A stretch of 64,000 bases of DNA from Elmis aenea (taxonomy: Eukaryota; Arthropoda; Insecta; Coleoptera; Elmidae). Position 1 is the first letter of the stretch. Every line of letters begins with the position of its first letter. A program made the translations under genes and the position numbers. Shown piece by piece: positions 47,471-57,379 of this stretch. The notes under the pieces are model-generated. The model did no database searches. It was not told the DNA's origin and saw only the letters and a program-made list of their open reading frames with translations. The stretch is taken from the NCBI GenBank assembly GCA_947652605.1, contig OX393576.1, forward strand, positions 12,922,575-12,986,574. Reading direction: 5' to 3'.

Positions 47471-48107
47471 AAATGTTTTGCAGAGTTATACGTGCCACTG
47501 GCCATTTTTTTCGGAAAAATAGGGGAAAAACTGAAAAGTTGAATAAAAAAAGTAATTTTTGCGATCGCGTTGGCCATGAAACAGTCAGGAACAAAATCGA
47601 AATTCTTCTATTTACCAATGCGCGCATCCTTTCCAAGTAAAATGGTGCAATTTTTTTGAAAAAATCTTAAACGGTTCCGGAGAAAACCGCGAAAAACGAG
47701 GCCCTTGTAAAAACGGTTTTTCCTATGTTAAACGCCTATGCGAGTCGCATAGATATAGTTATACAGATATACCACAACTTCTCAAATCATAGCGCTTATG
47801 CAGGGGTTTCGTTTTTGACGTTTTTCTCCGGAACCGTTCAAGATTTTTTCAAAAACTTTGCAACATTTTACTTGCAAAGGATGCGCGCATTGGTAAATAG
47901 AAACATTTAGATTTTGTCTCTGACGGTTTCGTGGCCAACGCGATCAAATAATTATCTTTTTATACCAATTTTTCAGTTTTTTCCCTATATTTCCGAAATG
48001 GCCAGTGGGACGTATAACTCTGGAAAACATTTAGTTTTGATGTCCGTGATGCAATAAACACAGCCTTAATCAAATTCTAGCGACAACGTATCGTGACCCT
48101 CCCTTGT
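47471..48107. mobile_element. CAAGGGAAGG foldback lacking the left ~75 bp
   Basis: It starts inside the left arm (AAATGTTTTGCAGAGTTATA, GGAAAAATAGGGGAAAAACT), passes the centre near 47745 (TATGCGAGTCGCATA) and ends TATCGTGACCCTCCCTTGT. Near-complete otherwise. The missing left end is replaced by the SINE. Confidence 0.8.
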
Positions 48108-50489
48108 AAGCATTGAAACACTGGAACATCGTTGTGCAAAGTGTATTACAGTCAAAGGAGATGATGTAGGAATATAAATAAACTGCTATTTCAAAATTTG
48201 TTTCGATTTCAAGAACCTTGTTTTTTTTTTTAATCAACCTTGATAAAAACCTAATTTAAATACAAAAATCTTAATATCTATAGATTCTTGTAGTGACTAT
48301 TAATCAATAGATTCTTAAACTTCTAACTTGGGATAACATTTAGTTGATTAATTTCTACCGGTTAGCGTCTAATGCTGATTAATTATTAAAGCTCTGGGCT
48401 TAGTAAGTTTTCAGAAGAGGGTTAACGAGTTGTTAATGAAATTAATGCATCCACTGTTTAAAATACTGCGTGTTTATTATTTATTCTGTCTCCTGTAAAA
48501 GTAAAAGACAAGGGTCGACATTTTACAGAAATGTTTAATTTATTTGTATAATTGCTTGCAAGGAAAACAAATGTAGGCGGAAACTTAGTGACATTACTAG
48601 TCGGTTTAATGAAACAAAAGTATTTTGTAGAACAATTCAGTGATGCATGTACTTTTTTAAATATTGCATAGCACATTGCATAAGAACGAAAAACTGAAAT
48701 TATCCACGGTTTTAAATAAAAATATATTTCGTTACCTGAGAGTTATTTTTTTCCATACGCTATTTTGCGGCAAATTGACTTATCAATATCAAGATTATGT
48801 TTTTAAAAAGTTCCCTATCCTTCAACATAACCAAAATTTGAATTCGTTACCTACTAGCGAAGTTCTGAGTGTTCCATATCAAAAAATCTATTGACAAATT
48901 GCGGTTTTATTTGTTCCAATCCCATACATTATGTGTTTTATGTGTTATTTGTTCCTTATTCAAAATATAACTATAACTACACCTATAAATATAAATAGAA
49001 AAATAGTTAAGGAACAACTTTGAAACAGTATTTGCGTTATTTGTTTTGGTTTGCAGAATGTGTTTGCTTTACCTAAAGCCTAAAGCGGAATATTTTGTTT
49101 TTGCTATAAACGTAAATATAACTGCTACAACTTAAGCGCCCATTGTAGTTTTAATAACATTATTTATTGTGCAATATGGCACATAACTACAAATGGAAGA
49201 GCTGGTAACAATATTACCAGTGCCCTAATAAATATTTCAAAAACTTTTACATCAAAATACCCTCCTATCAATCATATTATTTTCTGGTCAGATTTATGTG
49301 TTCCTTAAAACAAAAACAGCGTAATGAGTACCGCTCTTTTCAATTTTATTTTATACTAGTGTGATACCATTCATAGTAAAATAGAAGAGAACTGCGTTTG
49401 TAGTTTATAACCCAAATTTATTAAATAGAATAATTTTTACTACTCCGAAAACCAAAGCGCTATTGCAAATAGTGTAAATGTGAAAAGAAACTGTTTAATT
49501 TAAAACTAACAAAAAGCTGCTTTGTCTCTTTGTTTTAATAAAATACGTTACATGCTAATTAAACGGATATTTTACTCTAACGACTACTTTGTTAAGTTCA
49601 GGAAAAAAAAATTGACGAAAAATTTAGTTAAATAAGTTTGTATAGAGAGTCTGCAAACGGATCTATGTATTTAAAAAATATCAGAAACGTTTAATCTACC
49701 AAATATACTGCTGGTATAAATTTATTTTAACTGAAGAAAAATAGGACAAATTGTCTATGTTAAAATGTATGCCATAAAGACTTTTATAATACAATTCTAA
49801 ATTACTTTTGTTCTAAGCTTTTAAGAATTAATTGCGTTGTTAAGTTCATATAATACATGATAATTTACTTGTTTACAATACTATTTTACTTTTTATACAA
49901 TTTTTACAGTTCTTTATTAAGAGAAAGTTAAAATGTTCATGTTATCAAAAAAAGGTTCATAATTGTAAAAAGCGAAATTTTCATCATCGTAATTTGGTTA
50001 TCCTTATTAAAATTATTGTAATCTAAATAAACTTTACTTTTTATCTCAATACTATAAAAATACCATGCACATGGTACAAACCAACAAAAAAAAAGTAATA
50101 AGCAGCTTAGTAGGTTGTTCAATAACCATTTTGAATGGTAGTAACTCAAAATTTCATTATTTTGAATTTATCATTTAAGTAATGTATTAGCTTTAAGCTT
50201 GTTTTGTAAAATTAATCGCGTAAATATTTTTTTTAACAGAGTGATAAATCAGAAACTTTTATTTCGATTTTCTCAAAATAATCAACATGTGATATGGAAC
50301 AAAACAACTCTAGTGCGACGATTTGTCTGTTGCAGTAGTTAATTAGAAAAATCTTGATAAAGGAAAAGTAGTAGATATTTTTATGCAGTATATTGAATTG
50401 TTTGAAAAATTCTGAAATAAACAAAAAAAATCAAAATCTGTTTCACACAGAAAACTATTTTTTTATAGCAATGTCACAATTAGTATGTA
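48108..50489. other. unannotated AT-rich stretch, 2.4 kb
   Basis: No transposon end, known coding sequence or RNA gene recognised. One of the longest plain stretches here, and it may be host intergenic or intronic DNA. Confidence 0.4.
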
Positions 50490-51125
50490 CAGGGTGGTCC
50501 AAATTCGATGGGATTACATGGGTGTCTCGCTTAATAGTCAAGATAGAGAAACGGTTATCAAAAATGTGCAGTATTTTGGGACAAACTCAGAACCGTTTTC
50601 AAAAATATTCTATCATTTCCGGTTTTTGAGTTACTAAAGAAAAACTGTTTTTTTGTTATATTTATAATGTGTCATATCTCCCTTATTGCTTTAAATATCG
50701 AAAAAGTACACAAAGATATTTTTACATGTTTTTATGTAGATTTTGATCGTACTAAAAAAAATAATTTTACACTTGCCGTTAAAAAGTTATGACACAAACT
50801 CACCTTCTTTTAAATGGAAGCGATAGTTGACTATGATCTATTTCAATTCCTTATTTTTTTCCGTTTCCAAATGTATAAGGGTTGATGTATTAATTTTTAA
50901 CAATACGCAAGTTACAAAGGTTCTTAATTTTTTTAATGACGAGAAACAAAAAGTAGGCTGTGAAAACAAAAGAAAAAACAGAAAAAACCGGAAATTATAA
51001 AATATATTTGAGAACGGTTCTGAGTTTGTGTCAAAAAACTGCACGTTTTTGGTAATTTAACCGTTTCTCCATCTTGACTATTAAGCCAGATACCCATGTA
51101 ATCCCATCGAATTTGGACCACCCTG
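50490..51125. mobile_element. CAGGGTGGTCC foldback element, complete, 636 bp
   Basis: The ends CAGGGTGGTCCAAATTCGAT and ATCGAATTTGGACCACCCTG have TA flanks (50488-50489, 51126-51127). The arms contain AAGATAGAGAAACGG and AGAACCGTT-type words and pair for most of the length. The middle holds the ATAGTTGACTATGATC module also present in other families. No coding sequence. Same family as 17221. Confidence 0.85.
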
Positions 51126-51127
51126 TA

Positions 51128-52085
51128 CATATTGTGTAATAGTGCTTTAACTTTTTGGCGCTTTCCAATATTTAATTTAATTTATTTTGAATTCATTTAT
51201 ACGTTTTTTGTAGATCTAAATTTTATCTTATTTTGCCAATTAAATATGTATACTAAATAGCCTTATAAAATTAATTTGATTTTATCGCAAAGGAAAGGTA
51301 ACGTCCGATTATTTTAAATTATATAAATTTACAAATGCTGTCTTTAAGAATGACAAAACCATTATAAACAATTTTTTTACTTCTTAGCACGAATTTTACA
51401 TATTGTATATGTATTTTTTTGTAACATCATATAATTAATGTTGTCCGACTTTCTTGATAACGTTAGGATGGTACTCACAGGAAAACGCAATTTTTTTATA
51501 TTCAATAAAAACGATTAATCATTTTGGATGAGGGCTATCACTAGCTACCAAGTTAAAGGGGCAGTTAATCACAGCTGTACGCCTCAAGGAATTATGTTGG
51601 TCTTGTGGGAAACACTCGTAAACCAAATCTGAAACGATTTGAGATTTAACTATTGTTGCTAGAAATGTAATGTCCGAAACATTATAAGGATGACTGAATA
51701 TATCCTATGGAACTAGTCGAATTTAGGAATTAAAAAATAAGCAGAAGGAAGAGTAGCAAGCAGCCTTTTTTGCAAAAATATAAATCAATGTAATCCTACT
51801 GAACGAATGTAATCCCTTCTAACTAATTATGATTATGTAAAACCCATTGAATTTAATAAGGACACACACAGCAGGGGCGTCCATAAGGGCTGCAGTCCCT
51901 CCAGATTTAAATGAAATTATGCATATTCCTTAAACTTTGTTACATTTTAGCTTTAAAAAATTGTTTGTCATTGATATTGCAGTTACATTCGATAGTTTTT
52001 TTCTTCTTCTGAATATCACTTATAGACGAAATGTGTTTTAAAGAACAAAATTATTGCCGCACTGAAGGAAGACGGAAAGTTAACA
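51128..52085. other. unannotated; lone hAT-like end near 51889
   Basis: CAGGGGCGTCCATAAGGGCT at 51889 looks like a hAT left terminus. No matching right end or duplication was found. Nothing else recognised. Confidence 0.3.
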
Positions 52086-52089
52086 GATA

Positions 52090-52290
52090 CTATCTAGTTT
52101 CAACAAGATTGAACATATACCCGTACTTTATACAATTTTAAATAGAGTATTTTCTAACCGATGGATTGGGCGTCTTCGTTCGCCAGACTTAACCCCATTA
52201 GATTACTTTCTTTGGAGATATCTAAAATCTAAGTTGTATATTCTTAAACTGAAGGTCGTGTTGCAACTTTAATCAAGTGCGGTGCATTAG
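52090..52290 (+). pseudogene. DDE transposase C-terminal relic (IS630/mariner type)
   Basis: FQQD at about 52098 carries the second catalytic aspartate. In another frame, LNRVFSNRWIGRLRSPDLTP then LDYFLWRYLKSKLY includes the third. This is the same architecture as FQQDGAPPH...RFFNQWIG...SPDLTPMDFFLWGYVK in the intact gene at 54045. The span between them is shortened and frameshifted. Confidence 0.75.
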
Positions 52291-53069
52291 ATAATTACCA
52301 GAGATACCAGATTTCGTTTTACAAAGTAAAAAATCGGTAATATAAAAAAAAACTTTCCTCATGCTATTTTTTTAGCATTGTGTTTTTGGCTTAAGATGTT
52401 CCTTACACTGTTAGATTTAAATGTGTGCGACTTTATCAAACATTATGTTCGCAGAGTTCACAGGTTTAAAAGAAGCGTGAAGTTAAATTTTCATCTAACG
52501 TATTATATGAGAGCTGATGGCGCCTTGTACCTGCTTTTCCAGCTAAACTCATATTGTCCCGATATAAGCCCTGATGTCTCACAACTTCAAGTTTTCTTGT
52601 TGATTTTTCCTTGCTTGTCGTACTGCAAGTGCTTTTTCTCTTTCATCGTTTTATTCGTTCATTTTCTTCTTAGTGCTATGGCCTGTTCTGTGTTGTTATT
52701 ACCACGGCGTCTGTGAATCTTAACCGATGGACATTTATACAATGCATGGACATTGAACAACTATTTTTTAGTCTTATACATGACTTTTGATTGCGCAAAA
52801 TATTTTTCTTAATCAAACAAATTTCTAGTATATAAAAATTTTATAGTTGGTAACTTAATTACATTGAAAAATCAATTAAATTTGGAGAAACTTGTGCAAT
52901 TTCTTGTCCATTATTGATCTAAAAACACTAAAAAAAAAATAACCATTGCCTTTAAGTTTAAAAGCTATTTAACAAGAAATGATTTTTTTTTCTCATTTAG
53001 TTTCATAGATATTAAAAAACTAGAAACGTTTCTCCAGAGTAAATTTTGATCTGATCTAATTATATTTAT
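52291..53069. other. unannotated stretch
   Basis: The open frame at 52378-52716 is hydrophobic but matches nothing I know. No element ends seen. Confidence 0.35.
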
Positions 53070-53475
53070 ACAGGGTGTTTCACTTTTCGATGGGGCACTT
53101 TTGCTATCTCCGTAAATAATGAAAACACAAGTTTGGTTAAATGGTTAAAAATTTATCATGGCTATTTGAGACTGTATTTTAAACAAGATATTATATTATT
53201 ATCTAAAAAATATATATAGTTTTTATATTTAAGTCATCGCCTTCTAAGGCTGCCCTTAAAAAAGTAGATTCCTTAAATATCTCGCACAGTAATATAGAAA
53301 TAAAAATTTGACTATCATAATTTTATAGCAAACAAAATCTAGCAAAATGTTTTCCTTTGTCATTTTTGTATATTAGCAACAATAGCTGAAGTATTTGACT
53401 TAAAAAAGTTTTGTCGTTCGTTGTATCACGCAAGCCATGGAACTTTTAAACAAAACAATATCTTGTTTAAGTATA

Positions 53476-53962
53476 CAGGGTGTCCCAGTTAACGTGAACA
53501 GCATGGGGATCTCGTAAACGGTAAGAGATACAGAGTTGGTTAATTGAGTCAAAATGATCTATGATTTGAGAGCAATTATTTCATTAAAAAAAATCTTGAA
53601 AAAAATTAACAGTTTTTGCGCTATTCATTAAAAACAAAAAAATGACGTTTTCGATTTTTGCTTTTAAATTGCTTATTTAAAATCATACCCAAAATATTTT
53701 TCGACATTATTAGGACACTTTTTTGAGTAGATTTGATATTGGTTAATAAATTTTCCCTATCTTCATTTGTTTTTGTTATTTTAACATCAACTTTCTTATT
53801 TTAAATACGGGTCGTAGTTGGCTATGACACCATTAAATAGGGAATTTTTTTCTCGTTTCATTGATGTAGGGTTTGTTGGGTTTATCTTTAAAAATAAGCG
53901 AGTTATTGCAATATCATTGTATTTATTACATTTGATCAAAGTTGCCATTGAAAAACAAAAAA
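53476..53962. repeat. left terminal inverted arm of the intact transposon
   Basis: It pairs with 55234-55720. Landmarks: GGGATCTCGTAAACGGTAAG 31 bp in, and AACTTTCTTATTTTAAAT with TAGTTGGCTATGAC about 315-350 bp in. The inner limit is blurred by an A-rich stretch. Confidence 0.9.
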
Positions 53963-54044
53963 AACAAACAGCATAACTGTCAATTTATATCTGAGAAGTT
54001 GTGTTCGTGTTAATTAGTATAAAATAAGCGTAAAATTATCTATT

Positions 54045-55103
54045 ATGGAAAAATTTACAAACGAAGAAAAATTTGACATGATCTCGTGCTACATATTAGC
54101 TCGAAAAAATACAAAAATTGCCGCTGATGCTTACTTGGAACGTTATCCTGAACGCCAACAACCCGGTGCTTCAATTTTCCGCCGGCTTGAATATAATTTA
54201 AAAACCTTTGGTGCATTTATAAAACCACAGAAAGAACCTAGACAAGTTGATGAAGATTTAGAACAACTTATTTTAAACCAGGTAACAGCAAATCCTGAAA
54301 TGTCTGTAAGGGAAATTGAAACAACCAGTGAAATACCGAAAACTTCAGCTCACAGAATTTTGAAAAAGCACCGTTTTCATCCCTACAAATACCACATCAG
54401 TCAAGGACTTCGAGAAGGAGATGCAGAAAGACGATTGAATTTCTGTAATTGGTACATCCGACAGTGCGCTAATATTGATCGGTTTCCTTTCCATGTTTTA
54501 TGGACTGATGAAACACGTTTTACAAACAATGGCATTTTTAACAGGAATAACAATCATTTTTGGGCAACTGAAAATCCAAACAATATCCGTGAAGCTCGAA
54601 ACCAAGAACGTTTTGGATTTAATGTGTGGTGTGGAATCATTGGCAAAAGAATAATTGGACCCATAATTTACAATGAAAATTTAAATAGCCAACGCTATTT
54701 AAATCTTCTTGTTGGAGATATCGAAAATGCCTTAGATAATATACCTATTAATTTAAACCATCGTTTGTGGTTCCAGCAAGATGGGGCTCCACCGCATAAT
54801 GCAAATGTGGTCACAGAATATTTAAACCGCAGGTTTTTTAATCAGTGGATTGGAAACAAGGGACCTGTTTTATGGCCAGCACGTTCACCTGACTTAACCC
54901 CGATGGATTTTTTTCTTTGGGGTTATGTTAAAAATGCTCTGTATAGAAGACAGTTTAATACAAGTGATGAGTTAAGATTAGCTGTGTTAAGAACATTTAA
55001 TCAAATAGATAGAAATATGCTTAGGAAAACGATATTATCTATAAAACGCAGAGCTCAAATTTGTATTGCCCATAGAGGGCTACACTTTGAACATAAGTTA
55101 TAA
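54045..55103 (+). CDS. transposase, DUF4817-type N-terminus, DD41D catalytic triad, intact
   Basis: A 352-residue protein that should cut and rejoin DNA at the ends of its own element. Residues 4-57 (FTNEEKFDMISCYILARKNT... to LKTFGAF) have the DUF4817 helix-turn-helix pattern common in insect IS630-like transposases. About 85-110 (MSVREIETTSEIPKTSAHRI) is a second helix-turn-helix. The RNase-H-fold core has D155 (VLWTDETRF), D246 (FQQDGAPPH) and D288 (SPDLTPMDFF), with 41 residues between the last two. The ATG at 54045 is the first in frame and no upstream extension is needed. TATAAAA at 54018 is very close to the ATG, so its role is uncertain. AATAAA occurs at 55269 in the right arm. There are no stops or frameshifts. 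DD41D spacing is known from some mariner-related lineages; the exact lineage needs a tree. Confidence 0.93.
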   Translation: MEKFTNEEKFDMISCYILARKNTKIAADAYLERYPERQQPGASIFRRLEYNLKTFGAFIKPQKEPRQVDEDLEQLILNQVTANPEMSVREIETTSEIPKTSAHRILKKHRFHPYKYHISQGLREGDAERRLNFCNWYIRQCANIDRFPFHVLWTDETRFTNNGIFNRNNNHFWATENPNNIREARNQERFGFNVWCGIIGKRIIGPIIYNENLNSQRYLNLLVGDIENALDNIPINLNHRLWFQQDGAPPHNANVVTEYLNRRFFNQWIGNKGPVLWPARSPDLTPMDFFLWGYVKNALYRRQFNTSDELRLAVLRTFNQIDRNMLRKTILSIKRRAQICIAHRGLHFEHKL

Positions 55104-55233
55104 TTGTTATTTAGTGGTAATAAGTGAAATATCATAATTATTGTGCAAAAATGTAAAAAATTATCTTCAATTATTCCAATTTTTATTTTTTTGTAGGTAT
55201 TTAAGTATTAGCATATTAATGCTGTTTTTTTTT

Positions 55234-55720
55234 TGTTTTTTTTTTCAATGGCAACTTTGATCAAATGTAATAAATACAATGATATTGCAATAACTCGCTT
55301 ATTTTTAAAGATAAACCCAACAAACCCTACATCAATGAAACGAGAAAAAAATTCCCTATTTAATGGTGTCATAGCCAACTACGACCCGTATTTAAAATAA
55401 GAAAGTTGATGTTAAAATAACAAAAACAAATGAAGATAGGGAAAATTTATTAACCAATATCAAATCTACTCAAAAAAGTGTCCTAATAATGTCGAAAAAT
55501 ATTTTGGGTATGATTTTAAATAAGCAAGTTAAAAGCAAAAATCGAAAACGTCATTTTTTTGTTTTTAATGAATAGCGCAAAAACTGTTAATTTTTTTCAA
55601 GATTTTTTTTAATGAAATAATTGCTCTCAAATCATAGATCATTTTGACTCATTTAACCAACTCTGTATCTCTTACCGTTTACGAGATCCCCATGCTGTTC
55701 ACGTTAACTGGGACACCCTG
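55234..55720. repeat. right terminal inverted arm of the intact transposon
   Basis: Inverse of 53476-53962, ending GGGACACCCTG. It carries a possible polyadenylation signal for the transposase gene at 55269-55274. Confidence 0.9.
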
Positions 55721-55724
55721 TATA

Positions 55725-56279
55725 CAGGGTGTGTATAAATTGGCGGAAGCGCTACACGTGGCGATGTTCTTCAGGAACCATTAAAAAAAATAAAAAATTT
55801 GGCAACCTTGCATCCATAGATTTGCGTTTGGACATTTTTTTTATTCAATTTTTACTTAGATATTTATAATATTTATTCGAACTGAACGCCTTCAGTTCGT
55901 AAACATTCTTTTAGGTATCGTCTAATACCAACAAGAAATAATTACGAGAAAAACAATGATGACGGCTAATGACAATGTTGCCATACGTATTATTTTCATT
56001 CAAATCAGTGATTAACATATTTTCAACACCAATTTTTAAAAGGGAAAACACAATATCTAGAAAAAAATATTATTCAAAATTTATTTTTATTCCAAATCGC
56101 AGCTTGTTCATTAAAAAATATTAAATAATAACGCTTATTAAAGGACGGAATGTCAAAACTTTGAGGACCTCTTGCAGACACAGCATGGTACAACATTTTT
56201 GTATTAAGATTTTCGACTTGGAATTTTACGATGAACATCGCCACGTGTAGCGCTTCCGCCAATTTATACACGCACCCTG
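55725..56279. mobile_element. CAGGGTGTGTATAAATTGGC foldback, 555 bp
   Basis: CAGGGTGTGTATAAATTGGC, GGAAGCGCTACACGTGGCGA and TGTTCTTC at the left are inverted at 56228-56279, with an extra CG near the right terminus. TA lies on both sides. Only four bases, TATA, separate it from the end of the intact transposon. The interior is unique non-coding sequence. Its ends resemble those of the 125-bp MITE at 31043. Confidence 0.85.
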
Positions 56280-56281
56280 TA

Positions 56282-57245
56282 TATAGAGCTTTTTTTGCAG
56301 ACCGTTTAGGCCCACAGCTCCGTGGTTTTCTTCCACTCTTTTGCATTTTGCCTTTGGTCTTCCAATCTCTCCACCCTCTTCTTGGTCAACCTTTCTTCTT
56401 CTTGTAATTTGGTGTTTTCCAGGCTATCATTTTTGGTGTTCATCCCTCTGCCATTCTTTCGATATGACCCAGCTACTGTAACCTTTTCGCTTTTATTATT
56501 ACTAAGTCAATCGCTTGTCCCTTGTATATCTCATAAATTTCCCTGTTTGTTCTTTTCTCATACCCTTGTTCTGTTTTTTCTTCTTCCCAACACTCTTCTA
56601 AGTGTTTTCCTCTTCCAACTCTACAATATTTCCTGTATTTTCTTATTCAGTATCCAAGTTTCGCAGGCATATAGTGCTGTTGGTCGTAATACTGTTTTGA
56701 AACGGTGGAATTTAGCATCTCTAGATAGCTGTTTCGCCCTTAGTAGTTTGTTCAAGGCTCCGGCGCATTCATTTGCTTTTGTTAATCTCGCCTCTATTTC
56801 TTTTTCTTCCTCAGAGTTTTTCGTTATTCTGGCACCCAGATAGACAAACTCATCCACTTCTTCCAGCTTAATTTTTCCCAATGTCGTAGTTATTTCTAGG
56901 GTTGCATTCTGCTGACTTCCTCCAACAGACATAACTTAACATTTCTTCTGGTTTAATTGCAACCCCATTTTAAAAACCTCTACCACCAATCTGTTTGTCG
57001 CGTGTTCTAATTCCTTTATATTTCTGGCTATAATGACGATGTCGTCTGCATATCCCACTATTTGATGGCTCTTGTACATTATATCTCCTACCCGGTTCAG
57101 ACTGTTGCTTCTTATAATCTTTTCTAGTGCTATGTTGAATAGTAAAATTGAAAGGGGATCCCCTTGGCGCAATCCAATTCTCACTATGAAGTCTTTGGCC
57201 CTTACATTGCCCTTACATTGCTTTTTGTTCTTTTTAGAGTCATAT
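56282..57245 (-). pseudogene. LINE reverse transcriptase and C-terminal tail
   Basis: From 57245 down: DFIVRIGLRQGDPLSILLFN then IALEKIIR, HQIVGYADDIVIIARN (catalytic YADD), KMGLQLNQKKC, and after one stop VGGSQQNATLEITTTLGKIK, DEFVYLGARITKNSEEEKEI and LYACETWILNKK. The last part (to 56282) has the usual tail words RRVLGR, RLQ-LGHIERMAEG and PRRGWRDWK, with several stops. The endonuclease and first RT motifs are missing (5' truncation). It ends in AAAAAAAGC close to the neighbouring foldback. Clade not certain. Confidence 0.85.
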
Positions 57246-57379
57246 TAATCCTGCTAGCTTTAAGCTTGTTTAAGAATACACGCCTAAATAGCTAAATGTG
57301 GTATCATTAAAGCAACCTTGTATTTGCATTATTTACTGAGATAGCAATAGTGTCTCATCGAAAAGTAAAATACCCTGTA

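Larger units (their letters stand above)
53476..55720. mobile_element. complete Tc1/mariner/IS630-type transposon with long arms, 2245 bp
   Basis: The ends CAGGGTGTCCCAGTTAACGT and ACGTTAACTGGGACACCCTG have TA duplications at 53474-53475 and 55721-55722. The inverted arms are about 487 bp each and by eye differ at only about two positions outside the poly-A stretches, so the copy is recent. Between the arms is one uninterrupted transposase gene, 54045-55103. Of all the DNA elements in the window it is the only one with everything needed to be autonomous. Confidence 0.92.
53072..57377. mobile_element. CAGGGTGTTTCAC element hosting three nested insertions
   Basis: The left end CAGGGTGTTTCACTTTTCGA and the right end TCGAAAAGTAAAATACCCTG have TA at 53070-53071 and 57378-57379. 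The arms match for ~120 bp (CTATCTCCGTAAATAATG against its inverse near 57340). Within it lie the complete transposon 53476-55720, the foldback 55725-56279 and a LINE relic 56282-57245. Without these it would be only ~540 bp and non-autonomous. Confidence 0.8.

Noticed and set aside
52378..52716. 112-residue hydrophobic open frame, possible membrane protein
   Set aside because: No start context, no family resemblance, and surrounded by transposon debris.
56322..56843. 173-residue open frame on the plus strand, rich in Phe, Leu and Ser
   Set aside because: It is the antisense of the LINE reverse transcriptase relic, which has clear motifs on the minus strand.
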